A stretch of DNA of 64,000 nucleotides from assembly GCA_033675545.1 (NCBI GenBank), contig JAWDGP010001105.1, positions 2,124,501 to 2,188,500 on the forward strand. Reading direction: 5' to 3'. The notes beneath the pieces are model-generated. The model searched no databases. It was not told where the DNA came from and saw nothing but the letters and a program-made list of their open reading frames with translations. Shown here one piece after another: positions 24,301 through 39,300 of the stretch. Made by a program: the position numbers and the translations under genes. Positions within the stretch are counted from its first letter, which is position 1. Each line of letters starts with the position of its first letter. Origin of the DNA: Elysia crispata (taxonomy: Eukaryota > Mollusca > Gastropoda > Plakobranchidae).

Positions 24301-27300
24301 TTTGTGTTGACATTAAATCTGAATTAATTTCAATACTATATGCTAAAAACAAGTGGTAACCACCTATTTGATGGGAATTGGGATTTAAATTCTAAAAGAA
24401 AATCATCTGTAATGGATTTAGATGACTATCTGTAATGGATTTAGATGACTATATTCACTCGCAAATATACAAGTTCAGAAGCTTTCCTGATGAACAAAGC
24501 CCTTAAATCTGTCAATGACTGATGATGAAGTGTTTTAAAATGGCTAAACAAGAAACAAAGAACCTTTTTGACATTATAGAAAGTAGATTTAGCTAATTTT
24601 CATAGTAATTCTAATATTGATCGTGAATATTAGCTTTAAGCTTGTAAAAGGTATAGACTTAGATCATATAAGAGATAATGCTCCTAAAATCAAAACTTGT
24701 TTTTTTATTCTCTTTATTGATGGCTTCAACCTTAAATTTGCAAACTTTTTATCAATTTGAGAGCTTAGAAAAATTAAAAATAAAAAAAAAAGATATTTTT
24801 CTGTTGGGAATGTTCAGGGTGGAACCATTATTGGCTAAAATAGCACAGGCAGCAATATTTTCACTAAAAAAATGAATTTACAGAGACAATGATTAAACTT
24901 TTTAAGAGACTGAAGTAAGTTTTAACAGCTATAAACATATCAGGTACAGAAAACATGTCAACAAAGCCCATTTGTAAATATTCCTAAAATAATTGTTGGC
25001 AAAGATCTGGCATAGTGATGTATAGGAATCCAGAAATCGAGATAGTGCTGCCCACAAATTAAGGAATTGACATACACAGACAGGGGCTTCGGGATGTCCC
25101 GGGTATCTTCGTAATTTTTCGGTGGCGCCAAAACTGTTGGTCAAAGAAGGTGGAAACTTTATTTATTCTATGTTGTAAACAATGGTGTTCTAGTGGAATA
25201 TTGTCTAGAAAATTTCCCTATAAATCGATAATCTATTTTCATAATAATTGCACATTTTTTAATACTTGCAGAATTTTTTTTAAAGCTTTACTGCCTACAA
25301 GGTGAAAAATAACTGAGCTCATTGTGGGTGGGTGTGTTTATGCAAGTGTTGGTGCTTCCTGCTTATATTTTGTTCAGTTTTTCTCATTTCGAAAATTCTT
25401 TGAGATGCAAAACAGATTTTCTTTTCCTAGATCTATGTGCTTTAAAAATGTGTGGGTTTGTCTGCCCTTCAGTTAACTTTACTCCAATACTAATGACTTT
25501 GAAATTTCAATATAGTTATTCAAACTTGGGTGATCTGCCAATGGCTAGATGTAGATCTACAATATTGTGCCTCTAATGCATTGGATAGGCTAGGCCTTCA
25601 TTAGACTGGCTTTCTTAGAGAATATACTTTGTAAATCTTTAGAAGTCTTAAGTAAACGGCACAATAGTCACTGCATTCTAATCAGACGTACTAGATCTAA
25701 GTCCAGATCTAGATATGTATGAAAAGATTTGGCATCAGGTACATCTTTATATTTTGGAGGATGTCTCATATTATATTAGTGATTTATTTTTGAATTATGA
25801 TATTGAAAGATGGCAATTTGAGTGATCTGTAACAGCCTCAGTCCATAGCAGGGAGGCGCCAATTTCAAGCCGGAATTTATTTAAAACTTAGTCTATTTTA
25901 ATGCATTGAGAAATTTGAAAAATTTGCTGGCATAAATCTCAGTAGGAAATTAACCACTTAAGTTGTAAATTTGTATATATATATATAGGCCACGAAAATG
26001 CTGGTAGGTTTTATGTTTGATATCATGGAAAGGAAGTTTGTTGTGACCAAGACTAATGTCGGACAGCCCCAGCAACCGCAGAAACGAAAGGACAGAAAAA
26101 TAGTTTTTGCTCAGTCTGGACATCTGCAAGTTATCATTTCTTGCATTTATAACTTATTTCGATTCTTCATCATTCTAATTTTTTAGAAACCATTTGAGTA
26201 TATTTGTAAAAGAAAATACAAAATATTCCAAAAAGGAAAAACATGGACAATAAACCCCTTTAAACTCTGTAAATAGACAAGGTAATAACTTGATATATCT
26301 AACCTTTGTTGTTCCAGAGAGTCCCAACATCTCTTTGGCCATTTCTTTCACTTTTTCCATATCTTTTGCCTCCATCTTTGTGTCTTCAATCTGGTATGAG
26401 ATAAAACTCAAGAGTGTCATTCTAGTTAAGCTGGAATTAAATCTGAAATAAATTTTCACAACGTATAAATAAAATCTTAGCACAAAAATTTCAAGTTTAA
26501 TATAGTAACATTTCAATGTTTGATCGCTGCCAATCCTTAGTGCTTCATTGCATGGTATTTTCTGGTGAAAATTTTTTTTAAAAAATGCCATTAGCCTTTT
26601 GGGCTTTAAGAATTTGAACCTATAAACAAAGTAATTTATCTTCAGAGTGACACTCACCTTACTGTTCATCTCAGGTATCAATTCTTGAAGTTCCTTGATT
26701 TCATCTTTGTATTTCTGAACATTTTCTTTTTCACAATTTTCTGTGGGAATCAAAAAAAAAACTCCTGCTAGTCACAAGTCACGCAGAAGTAGAGAATTCA
26801 TCTATTTCCCTAGTAAATTGCAGCTCAATGACACAAATAGGAGCATCCCAAAATTACCCTTCCCATATTATGTAAGAATGAAACAAATTTACAGTAACTC
26901 ATTCTTGGCAGTGATCAGAGCCTTAAAATATGCTGTTAAAATCCTACTATCTATTTTTTTTCCTTTTCAAAAAGCCTTCAATATGATGATCACTGGTCAT
27001 TCCTCTCTACCGATGCCATCTGATGTAAACAAATACTCATACAGAGTGATAAGGGTTCTTCAGCATTCATGGATATTTATTTCAAGTTCAATGCAAGAAG
27101 CCCAAAAGAATAAAATAAAATAATTACCAGTGTAAGCTCAAAGCTTGCCTAAAGGAATCATTGGAAGCCACAAGACCAGTCACAATTAATTTGTTTTCTC
27201 ACAAAGCTATTTCAAGTGGAAGTTGTAAAGATCATTTGGTAAATCTACTACACACAAACACAAAAAAAACCAAAAACAACCCTGATTAATGTGACCTACT

Positions 27301-30300
27301 CAGTAAAGTGGAATGAAGGCCTAGGTGTTATTAGGTAATAAATAGCAATCTTAGTTTTACTAATAATGTATTCTGATATCCAATCCAGATCAAATTGGAA
27401 AAAAATTGAGTAGGTTTACATATATATAGACGCCCTCCACATAGAGAACATAAAAATGAGGATTTCCAAGATAGTAATTGCAAAAATTCATTAAATCTTT
27501 GCAAAAGGTTGCTACAATTCCTGCCTATGGAACTAAATCCAAATTCTGGATTAAATAAATAAATCTAGAGAAAATCTATGATTGCTGAGATTGATTAGAA
27601 ATCTATTAGTATTACTGGATTATTTTCATAAAAAATTTCACAACATGGAACATAGAATCTGATTCCAGTAACAGGTAAGGGGAAGGTGAAACAAATGTGA
27701 AGCCTCTACTGGCCTAAGAGCTGTTTCTTCTTTCTGATTGTACCCAGAAATTACCAATCTAAATGTATTTTATTTGAAGCATTTAGGCCCATGGGAAGCC
27801 AAGTTACAATGCAAGAAGTGAGAGGAACTCAGTGTGGTTGGAAGTTTGGACTTGCTGCTGTTAGTGTAAGATTGACAGAAGAGAAGGATGAGAGGGGTTG
27901 AATGACTGATACCTCTGTTAATGATGCAATGGATAAAAATAGTTCAGTGATCAATAGCTCAAGACTAAAGATGTAAGGGGAAAAGTTTTGTTGAGTCATG
28001 CTGAGGATGGTAAATAGAGGAGATGGTTTTGAAATATGTTTACACCAGCTGCTGAATATTATATTGCTGAAATCGAGTTTATCTCTCACACCTCATAAGT
28101 TATTTTAATCGCCTGTGTGATTGGCCCAGTTCAGCAGTGACTTAGCAGGTCTAGTTAAAAAATAAGCTAATAGTCATGGTATTGTCAGGCTAGACCAGCA
28201 GTACCAGATGCTAACACATTTACACTTGTACCTTTGGTTATTTATGCTCACCTGGTTACATAAATAGCTATTCATAATTTACTTTCTTTTTTGTGTAATA
28301 AATGATTCGTACTAGCCTTTGTCTGTGTTACTGTTAAGGGTCTAAAAAATATTCAGGCAGTAATATCTTGAGTATAATAGCATGGGTATCTAGAAAGTTT
28401 GTCTGCTTTAAGAAAATATATACTTTATGGGGTATCAACAGCCGATAAAAGGAGTTAGAGGGTAAACGAAACAACAGTTAAATATTGTGCTGCTAGCTCA
28501 ACCAGCTATATTGTTTACAAAGCTGCTAGGCAGGCGGCCAAATGTTGACTTCCAGCCGAGGAGCAGTGGAGTTAATCTTCAACCAGAATAGCCTGCCCCC
28601 TTTCTTTTATTTAAGTCTAGAAAAATAAATTTAAATGCCAAGATAAATATACTGCAGTGAGTAGTGTTGAAAATATTTACCTTTGTCTTCTGTACCCTTC
28701 TCATTGTCTTCCACCAGTTTGTTGAGAGAGGCTGAAAACAGCAATTTAATTAACTTGACTATTGAACCAAAAAAGGGCCAAAACAAACCATTTATAAGAT
28801 AAGTTTTTTAACTACTTTAAGACATCAGGGCTCAGGAGAAAAGTTTATATTGAATTAAGATTCACTTTTGAAAAAGTTCGAGTTCCAGAAATGATTTTCC
28901 TTAGCTGTTTTAGATAAAGCCTTAAACCTACATAGCCTACCTTGATGTAACGACAAAATTAAGATGACGGTACATGCTTAAAGAAGCATGGTATCATTTT
29001 AGCCAAAATAGACACCGATTTATTTTCTCAGTAGACCAAGAAATATTCTATACAGCATTCTGAGACAATAAGAGGCTACACAGGCTACATTTTCCATGCC
29101 ACTCGCTGCATTGCTATAATTGCAAACTTCAGTGCAGTCAACTTTTAAAACAATTAGCGGATTAGCTGAAAAATTTAAAAATGTTTTAAAAAATCATTTG
29201 GTTATTTAAGCTCAAGGTAAAAAGTCTACAAAAATAATTTCGGAGCACAGCTCAGGTCAATATGTAGCTTTTATTTTAAAGTCTGTTTTCCTCTTCACTT
29301 TATGAAAATTCTTACAATCAATGTATTTGTAGGAAGATGTTTCCTGGTAAAGATCTCAAATAAACCTTAATTTCTGTTGCCTAAGTTTTAAGGTTTTCGC
29401 AACAACTACAATTCACGGAATATTTAAGTGGGAATAATCTCTGAAACATAACTCGAGAAGCTATGGAATTTTAGATTTAAATTTAATATGATACAGTTCA
29501 TTTTTACCAATTTTGGCTTCAATCACAGAAATTGCCTGCTGATAGTGTTGGATGGAAAGCTCAAATTCTTTGCCAAGACCATAGGCCAACCCCAGCTGAT
29601 AATGAGTCTCTGCAATCACTCTGTCTTCAGGGACCAAGTATTTCTGTTGTATTTTCAGGGCACTCTCTAAATCCTCTGCTGCTGTGCTATGTTGTTCTGG
29701 AAAAATGATTTTACACAGAAAAAAGATCAAGATCTCTTAATGTCATTATTTACCTATTGCTTCGAACTCCACTTAAAATTTTTATTACTGTTTTAAATAA
29801 AAAATATACATAAATACAATGTATTTATAAAATTCAAATAGACTTGAAATGAATACTTACCCGTTTCCATGCTCACTTCTCCTAGCTTAATGTGGCACTC
29901 TGCTGCCTTCAACTGGTCGTCTTTGTTGTCACTCCTGAATCATGGGAAATTTTAGCTTAAGTAAGCAACATAACATGCTCATAAGCAGGAGCTGGCCTCA
30001 TTCATTGTATTCTCATCTTAATCATAGTTGTAAGCAAAATAAACATTGAGAGATCATTTAATAGTGCAACTTGAACTTAGTGGAGTAGTAGATAAATCTT
30101 TCACCACAAATTTTGCCAACAACAGAGCTAACATTTTAATCTTTGTTGTAAAATCTGTTATGAGGGTGAGGGTGTGTCACAAGACAAGCCAGATGTAAAA
30201 TTGCATAGATACGTTAATAATAAATCTAATGATGTAATTGTCAGTGTAAATGATAGGATGAAGTCTAGAGTAACAAAACATGATACAAAGATCATTGCAA

Positions 30301-33300
30301 ACTTTAATAACACTTTTTTGGGTGAATTGAAATATCTATCCTGAATGATTACTATATATTCAAATAGGATAAAAGAAACAAATTTACATATCCATAGAAT
30401 ATTTTCATGAACTCCATTTTGAACTGTAAAAAGGATTAGAATGGAAATGCCTAGTCTATAACAAACTGTCCAAAAAATTAAGCAGAAACATGATTTAAAT
30501 CATGACTTAGATTATACTTACAGCTTGGTTTGAAAAGAGGTAGCATTTGTTCTTTTTTAAAGCGACAGCAAGAAAAATGAAAAAATTTTACTTGAATATG
30601 GCTTTATAAAATTTTTAAATAAAAATCGCAAGCAACAGAAAAATAATCTTGGTTTAAAGTTTTAAAAATCAGACTTACTTCAAGTAAATGACTTTAGCTA
30701 ATTCGAGGTATTCCCAAGCTAGCTGGAAGTTTGGAACATCCTGAATCATAAAAAAAAAATCAAAAGAAAAACGTTCAGCTATCTAGTTAGATTCTTGTTG
30801 GTTCTTTCAGAGATTCATATCCTTGAATATACATTTAGCCTCTTTAAAGAGACCAGTGGACCTAGCAGGTTCTAACTAACAATTTATGCCAGATGCAGAC
30901 TGGGTTAAGGTGGTAGGTTGGGAACTACCTCTCGAGTATCAGTATCAAAGGCCGATGTGTGCTGTCTACTCAAGTATGCCAAGCTTGTTTGTATTAGAGG
31001 CATCGTCCAATTTTATTTTCTGAACATTTTGTAAAGCCATGATCTGTTTCGTTTCTTATGCACATTATCTTTCTATAAATGGTAACAGATTGTTCTACAA
31101 ATGAGCATTATAACTTCATTTTTATTTCACAAAAATATTAATATAGACAAGGTAAACAATTCTGATTTGAGATATGAGGGTCAGGCGCCGACAGCTGGGC
31201 ATTCATTTAGTTGCACCAAAAATATGTTGTCATTGCTTGTAACCTGATACTAACCTTTGTCAAGCCTCAGTAGTTGAAGAAACCCTTTTTATAATGCTTC
31301 TTTATTCATCTAAAAATTATAATGACATGTATTCCAAACGTACCTCATCTTTTTCTTCATCTTCCTGACTCTCTGCTCCCTCCTGATTATCCCCTTCTTC
31401 CTGGGCTTGTTCGTCCTCTCCTTCTGGTGCTTCTTCCTCATCGTCCTCAACCTCTTCCTCACCCTCTTTATCTAGAAAAATAAATATTGGAAGTGTTTAA
31501 AACATTTAGAGTAACTCAAATAAATCTACATTACTTATGCATACGGTTTCATATAAACATGGTCATAGAGCAAGATTGGTAAGACAAAATTACTTTTCGA
31601 TAACTTTTTCCCTATTAACAATAATCAGTCTACTTAATACTACTTTTAATGACCATTTCATGGATGCCTCTTAAAATCTGCAAATTGTATGTCAAAACAC
31701 AAATAAAGTACATAAATATCATCAAACTCAATCCCTTTATACCAAATGCAGCATCTTAAGGTCATTTGGCCCTCTTAATATGTTAGTTTATTTCTTAGTA
31801 CTTGCCATTAAACACAAAATGCAGGCTTGCAACAAAAATAACATGAGATATTAAACAAAACAAAACAAAAATTAAAATGTTTTTGGGAGTTAGTAGCTTT
31901 GCAGCTCAATATCAATGATTGACAGCAGTATAAAAATGTACGATACAAATTTCCTCTTTTGCTCCAAGTTTTGACCAGGTAAGTATAGAATAAAAATTTG
32001 ATGAACTTCATGAAAATCAAAATACAACTTCGGAGCAGATGAAATATTTAATAAGTTTCTACACACATTGAAAAATGAAACTAGACAATTCTATTTACCC
32101 ATCTAAAAATGTTTTCCAAAAGAATGGGTTACCCCAAAACATTAGAATGAAAAACAAAGGGTTAAAGTTAACAAATGAAACTTCAAAACTGAAATAAAAA
32201 CTTTTATTAAAACCATGAAAGTATCAAGACAAAGACAAATGCAAGTATCACCATTACTGCTCTCAGCCATTTCAACGTCTGTATCAACTTTATTATCCAG
32301 GCATTCTTTCTCTTTGGTGTCTGAACTGACATCTTTGTCGGTAGGCAAATTTTCTTTCTCTTCAGATAAAAGTGTTTCTTTGTTCGCTTCTCTACAGGTA
32401 TGTTTTTCGTCCCCTGCTTTTTGTTGATCCACTTCAGAGAGAATTTTAACTGAAGATTCTTTGCCATCCTCCACATGCACTTCCTTACAGTTTTGTTTTT
32501 CCTCCCCTGTCTTTTGTTGATCCACTTGAGCAAGAATTTTACCTGGAGATTCTTTGGTATCCTCTACTTTCTCTTTTTTAGTGTCCTGTTTTTGTTCGGA
32601 ATTTTCACCTTTCTCATCATTTCCTACTTCGTCCTTATCTTGTGACACTTTTTCAATTTTATCGTTAGATTTTTCTTCCATCTCTTTGTCCTCAATTTTC
32701 TCTTTGCTTTTATCCTCGTTTAACAAACTTTTTGCCTTGCTTACATTTTCTGCTTTTGTGTTATCTTTAGACTCACTTTTGTCCTTGTCAATATTCTCAT
32801 TTTTGCTCTCGTGTTCTTTTGGCTCACTTTTATCCGATCTCCCATTCTGATCATCTATTTTATTTTTAGATGCATTGTTATCTTTAGACTTGTCATCCAA
32901 TTCAGAATGTTTATCCACAGCATCATTTCCTTTTTCTTTGTTTGAATCTTCCTTTTCATTATCCTTTTGAAGACTGTCAAGTTTACCATCATCTGTTTCC
33001 ATTTCTCTGGAATCTTTATTATCGTCAGTATTATTTTTATCAGTGTTGGAATCTTCAGCCATTTCTATTTGTTTTTCTCTTTCTCCTTCAGCCATGGCAT
33101 CGTATACCTCACTTCTCAGCTTCTCCCTCTCCTCACCTGTGAGAAGAATTTCAAATTTTATGTTAAATAATTGAGGAATACATACTAGCAAGATTACGTA
33201 AGCATAGACTTTTGTTCTCGTAAACATAGAAAATTGAAGTCTTCCTTTAAAAACAGAAATAACAGATCTGTCGATCTTAGAACCTCCAATATTTCAATCT

Positions 33301-36300
33301 AGTCTAGATTATCCTGTCATAGTAATATCTAACTATGACTTCAATCGAAACCGTTTCTCAACCATAGCATTAATTTGTCAAATGTGCATGATTACTGTCT
33401 TAGGCCGCATAGTATGAGCATTCTGATAGAAGTATGGGTTTTAATCCCCATGAAATAGCCAGGCACTAACCTGGAAAAGGCCACAACAATAAGAGGGGAA
33501 AAAATGAAGCAGTTTCTTAAATGTACTGAAATGGTGAGAAATTATCAATGATTGTGAGATCATGAGAATTATAATAGTGGGTATCACAATGATATTGTGG
33601 GACTTGGCAGGTCTTATATAGTCTTCATAAATTATGAAATTGTTGAGGATGTCTTGGTAGGTTTAGGCATATGCTTGGATTGTGAAATACAGCTGAAAAT
33701 TCTAAATCTAGATCTTTCAATCTATCTTTTCTAATTAAGTTTTTAAAACAAGGCTTGCCTCCAACAGCCAGGATCAGAAGTAATTATTAGATCCACCTAC
33801 TGCAATTAAAGTGGCGGGGACGCATCTATCAAGACGAATGCCTATTTATCCCTTACAATTAGATGTCCAGATTTACCATGCTGTGTCCATTTATACTAAC
33901 TACACTTAAGTTAACATTCTAATAAATAGATTAGAAGTTTTTTTTTTTCAGTTTGACAAAAGATCTAAAATAACTTACCATCTTCTGCTGGAGGCTTTTC
34001 AAATTGGTCACTCTCAGCTTCATCTTCTTTTGCATCAACATCCACTGAAACACATTATTTCCATGTAAACAACTGAATTTGTACAAATAGCAAATAGGCT
34101 GTTGTGAATGAAAGCAACCAAAATTGAAGTTTGAGGAATTAGATTTACAGCTACAAAATAGAAGTTGGGAAGAATTAGATTTGTAGCTACAAAATAGAAC
34201 TTCGAGGAATTAGATTTGTAGTCATACAGATTTCAGATTTCACAAGTCTTTACATAAAGTACATAGGAACTTCATTGAGATTCATCCAAAGATTTATGGC
34301 TGCACAAAAAGGTTTTTCAAAGGATGACTTTAAAAAAAAAAGGCTTAGCAACAGTCAGTTTGCTGCACATATACGCAAATTCACTGGCAGGAAGCTGCTG
34401 AGCCAAATTATATTGGCAGTAAGTCGAAAACCTAGACCACAGACAAGAACTTTAGACTGCATGTCAACTTTCATATTTATTGGACAAAGGCAAGACCTTG
34501 CATGGTTTGTTGTGTATGAGGGAAAGGGAAATGCAAAACTTGTGTGTGTCCAACAATACGCTAGCCTCGATGAATGAAAAATAAGTCATGTGAAATGGGA
34601 GCAATTGAATTGAGACGTGAATTTTTTTTTTATTTTCTGGTTTTATCCTGACATATTACTATTACATAAGTTGTTCTTTCAAACACAATGCATAAATGAG
34701 TGTCTCTCTTGTTCTTTTCATTTCATTTTGATGTATACTTTCACAGCCTTTTATCTGCACTAGAAATAGGAGTAAATGAATTGAGACTGACTTTTTTCTT
34801 AATAAAAAAATTTCTGTCTTTACTCTGACATATTACATGACTTTCATCTTTCAAACATCTGTAATGCATATACCAGTGTTTTCTTTGCTCATTTGCCTGC
34901 ATTGAGATATATAGTTTTGTGGACTTTTTACTGCAATAACTTCAACTTTGTTTTTACTATGGCATATTGCATTATTTATTATAAATATACAATGCACAAG
35001 AGTTTTCCCTGCATCTGGATACCAGTTTTTGCACTTTTATCCAATGCCATGTGAAATAAAATACTGAAGCATCCCGTATTCTGACGCACTCATTAGAAAA
35101 ATCTGTAGTACAGGAGAGGTGAAACATATAGCTGCAAAGAGGTTAACATTTTTTGTAACGAATTAATAATTACTTTTTGCACAAAAATCATAAGTGTGTG
35201 ATAACACGCAACTCCTTATAAGAGAAAAAAAACATGCTTTCAAACCCTCTTTTCTCTGAGGGCAAACAAGCATTGCAAAAATATTTTGAAATTCCCCTAA
35301 AACAGATTTGCAAATTATGGGAATTTTTTTACCTGCCAAGGTTTACAATGATTATGCAACTTTGCATCACTTAATATCCACTTTGGAAAAATAAAATAGT
35401 TTTTAAAATTCACAGCAAAGTATTGAACATATTCAAAGTTGGATCAGAATAGTGATAATATTTCCAATTATTGGACATTCTTACATCTATAACTTTTTAC
35501 AGTTCATGCTTTTCCAGAATATGATATCAGTATTATAAATACACCATCCATCAGAGAATGAAATCGGTACTTACAAATAACACCTCCACCGATGTGCTAT
35601 AATGAACCTATCATGGATGGATGGGAAGTCTGGACTATTTCAAAAGTTATGATAGAAACTGAAACGTGATTCCTACAGAGAATGCTACGAATCTCAAAGA
35701 CTGCAAAGAAATCATACAAAACAGTGTTAAGAGATGCTGACAAGATCATTCATTACTTAGAGTGCATAAACGCCATGCAACATTTTTTGGCTATGTTCTG
35801 AGAAGAAAGAAACGAACATCTTGTGAGGACTGGAATAATCGAAGGCAAACAGCAAGAAAAGATATTGCAAAGTGGCTAAGGGAAGGACAAGGCACAGATG
35901 CACTAAATGTGCAGAAAGCATCAAGATGTTTGAAAATCATGAAGGCTTATGCTAAAGAACAGGTCACCTAACTGATATTTCATGTTGCAAATTAAGATAA
36001 CCCTACGGTTCTAATGATGAATGAGTGACTGCTCCCAACTTCAGTGATGACAGTAGTTCTCAAAAAGAGTTTTGACTGCTAATGACAAATGTAAAAGACA
36101 TCTATACACATACTATTTAGCATATAGTTTTCTTTGAACAGTTAGTTTAAATTAGATTAGCCAAAAATAGCACTAGTATGCACCAGCAGACAGTTGGCCT
36201 GTTGATCCTACCAGACACTTCCAAGTCTGCTTGTGCTGCTGGGATACTGTGTTACAGACCAGGATGAAGTACATACAGTAGAATCACTTTAAACCGAAAG

Positions 36301-39300
36301 CCGCTAAAGCTAAAAATTCGATGAACCGAAAAAAAAATTGATAAATTGTGCGAATTTCCTCTTTGCCTTTGTAACCTTTCCCGCGATAAACCGAAATGCT
36401 TCGAAACGGCACTGCCTTTAAATCGAAATAACTTTTCTCTATTTTTTCTTTTTCTTCCCTTTCTCTTTATTAATCCAGAAGGAAAAAAATCAAAACACAC
36501 CCAATGCCTAGTACACGTAATTGAATGAAGGGAAGAGTAGGCGTTTTTTGACAATCTAATAGCTGATGGGGGGTGGGGAGGGGCACTGCACTACACAGTC
36601 GAATAATGGGAATGAGGAGGGGTTGTGGCGGTGGTAAGCGATGGTGATTGGACATTTACGCAAGGGATCACCTCTGCACCGTCTCGCTCGCGCAGTCAGT
36701 GGTTGTGCTTTTGCGTGTGTATGTGTGTGAATTGATGTCTAGTGCTTTGTGAGACGATAGATATAGACACACGGAGCCTTCTTTCTTTGACGCACTGATA
36801 CTGACACTAGTGACAGTGATACTGCATTCTTTGTAAAGCAGTTGTATGTTCTTCAACACGGGGGGACAGGCACCGTGACACATACACACCGCCACAGTTC
36901 CAGTTTTTACATCGTCCGCATTGAACATCGACACAGTGCTACTGATTAGCACATGTACTCTAATTTCTAATTCTCATTAGGCCTACAACTTGCGATAGTT
37001 TTCAACATTTAGCTTTATCCAACTAAAAAAAAAAAAAGCACTCTGCTTACACATTGGAATTTAAACAAAATCTTATCCGAAGTGGATGAAAACAACCTAT
37101 CAAAGATAGAGATCTGTAAAAAACATAGCATCCCAAACTCAACGCTGTCTACAATTTTGAAAGACAGGGAGAAGTTACAGAAGGCTCGTGAAGATTCGAA
37201 ATTTTGCCCTACTACCAAGAAAATGAATCTTTGCAGTCATGAAGAGCTGGAAGAAGCAGTGTTTCTCTGATTTCGACAAGCCAGGGCAATGCATGTTCCA
37301 TTTTCAGGCCCAGTTATTATGGGCAAGGCAAAAGAAATAGCGGTTACTTCCCCTGAAAAATGACCGAAAACAAAACTGACTTTAAACCAAAATGCTTTTA
37401 GACCGAAATGAATTCAAAGGGCCCCAAAATTTCGGTTTAAAGTGATTCTACTGTATTTAAGTGCTGGTAAGAAATTTTAGATCAGGTCAATTAAAATTGT
37501 TATAAATTTTACCACAGCTGATGTGTTTAAATGGGGGATTAATTTCACAGTTTCGTAATGTTAACTTGGAAATTTATGATCTTCGAATGTACATCAAGAC
37601 AAAGTTTTTTTTTTATCTCCATCTCCATATCCTCTTCCCTCTGCCATTAAATTTTTTCTGTAGCTCTAGGGGCATTCTTCAAGTTGTTGATATGAACAAT
37701 TCTGCAACTTTACAAATAAGTATGCTCCTCTCTATGGAATTGAGAAATCACAATTACTAGAAGGATGTGACCCCTGATGAACTTAATTGTTTTTTCTGGC
37801 TTGCTGATGTAAATGAGATTTATCTAGGCATTGCATATTAAACTACTGTTCACTTTTTCATAAATTATGGCATTAGATAAAAAAAAATTCAATAATTTTT
37901 CAAAGTGACAGGGTAAATCAGCAAAGCCACGGTTTTCATTATCTCCACAATGAGCTTGAGTAATTGCAACTATTTCAGACAACTTGTTTTAAAGTAAAAC
38001 AAGGTGTAGTTAAGTACACAAAAAGCCCATAGACATAATACTGACAAATATCTTCAAATGCTAACATGCATGGGCTACAAAAAAAATGTGCAATGTATCG
38101 TATGTAATTAGTATTACCTCCTTCAAGAGCCACCCCGAGAACATTCGTTTCCATGCGACCAAGTTCAAGAAGAGCTGAACCATAGTTAAAGTAAGCGTCC
38201 ACACAATTTCTTGACAGATCTCCATATTCCTTTGCTCTTTGTAATAAAAGATGCAGAATCAAATTTTTACATATTTTACAGCAAGTCTCAATAGATAACA
38301 TGAGGAAATGCTTAACAAAGTAAACAATGAAAAAGGGAAAGATTAATTTCCTTAACTCATTTTGATATGAATATATCCAAAATTGTCCTTGGCTTTAGAA
38401 ACAAGTCTTAACGTTAATTGTTAAGTTAAAAACATAATATGGATGATCAGATTTTACCCTTACTATAGAAAACACTTCCAATTTCATATCTGTTATTCAA
38501 AATTGTAATCAAAGACCATGGATGTCAACAGTACCAAAACATTCATTCTTCACACTAAGGTAGCATTATTTTTTAGGGAAATCCAGTGCTTACAGCATTT
38601 GCACAGCCTCATCGAAGAGAGAGATTGCCTTGGGAACTTCACCACAAACTACATTTCTTTTGCCTTGAGCCAGCAGTTCAGCTGCTTTCTTCATGATCTC
38701 TTGTCTGAGGATGACAAAAATTATTATTGAATGTTTCTATGTCAGAGGTTATAGATCCTCGTAAAAATAATATAATTATTCCATAAATGAGGCTTTTGAT
38801 TTTGAGAGGAAGGATGAAAAATGTGTGTACTCTTCCTGAACGCTAATTTCAGTTGTGCTTTAAAGAAATCTTTCAAATGTTAATACAGTAGACCTCGGAT
38901 ATAATGAAATTTACGGGCCAGGGCTTAAAATTTATAACCAAGGTTTCATTACAAATAAAACTCATTTTGCCTCCCTCTATCAGATCCCTATTTTTTTCTG
39001 TCCTGTTGTCTCTGAAAGCAGTCTTACCTCTACACAAACTTTCAACATATTGCATATTTATATATTGGTATATTATATATATATACATTATATTGAAAAA
39101 CCCAAAGCAAGACTATACTATGAGACTTCACTATTCACAGGATAGAGCAAAGCTGGAAACTTCACAATGATTCATGAATGTGAAAAGGACCTGGGGGTAA
39201 TGGTGGATAATGAACTCAAATTCAGCAGGCATGTTGAGGCACAAGTGGTTAAGGCAAACAAAATATTGGGGCTGATTAGAAGATCATACCAATTTTTAGA

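Noticed and set aside
26175..26753. A 192-codon minus-strand frame
   Set aside because: It spans NASP exons 11 and 12 plus the intron between them by read-through; only the exon parts (26658-26740, 26304-26390) are coding.
32215..33170. Plus-strand Ser/Phe-rich frames opposite NASP exon 5
   Set aside because: Shadows of the Glu/Lys-rich coding strand.
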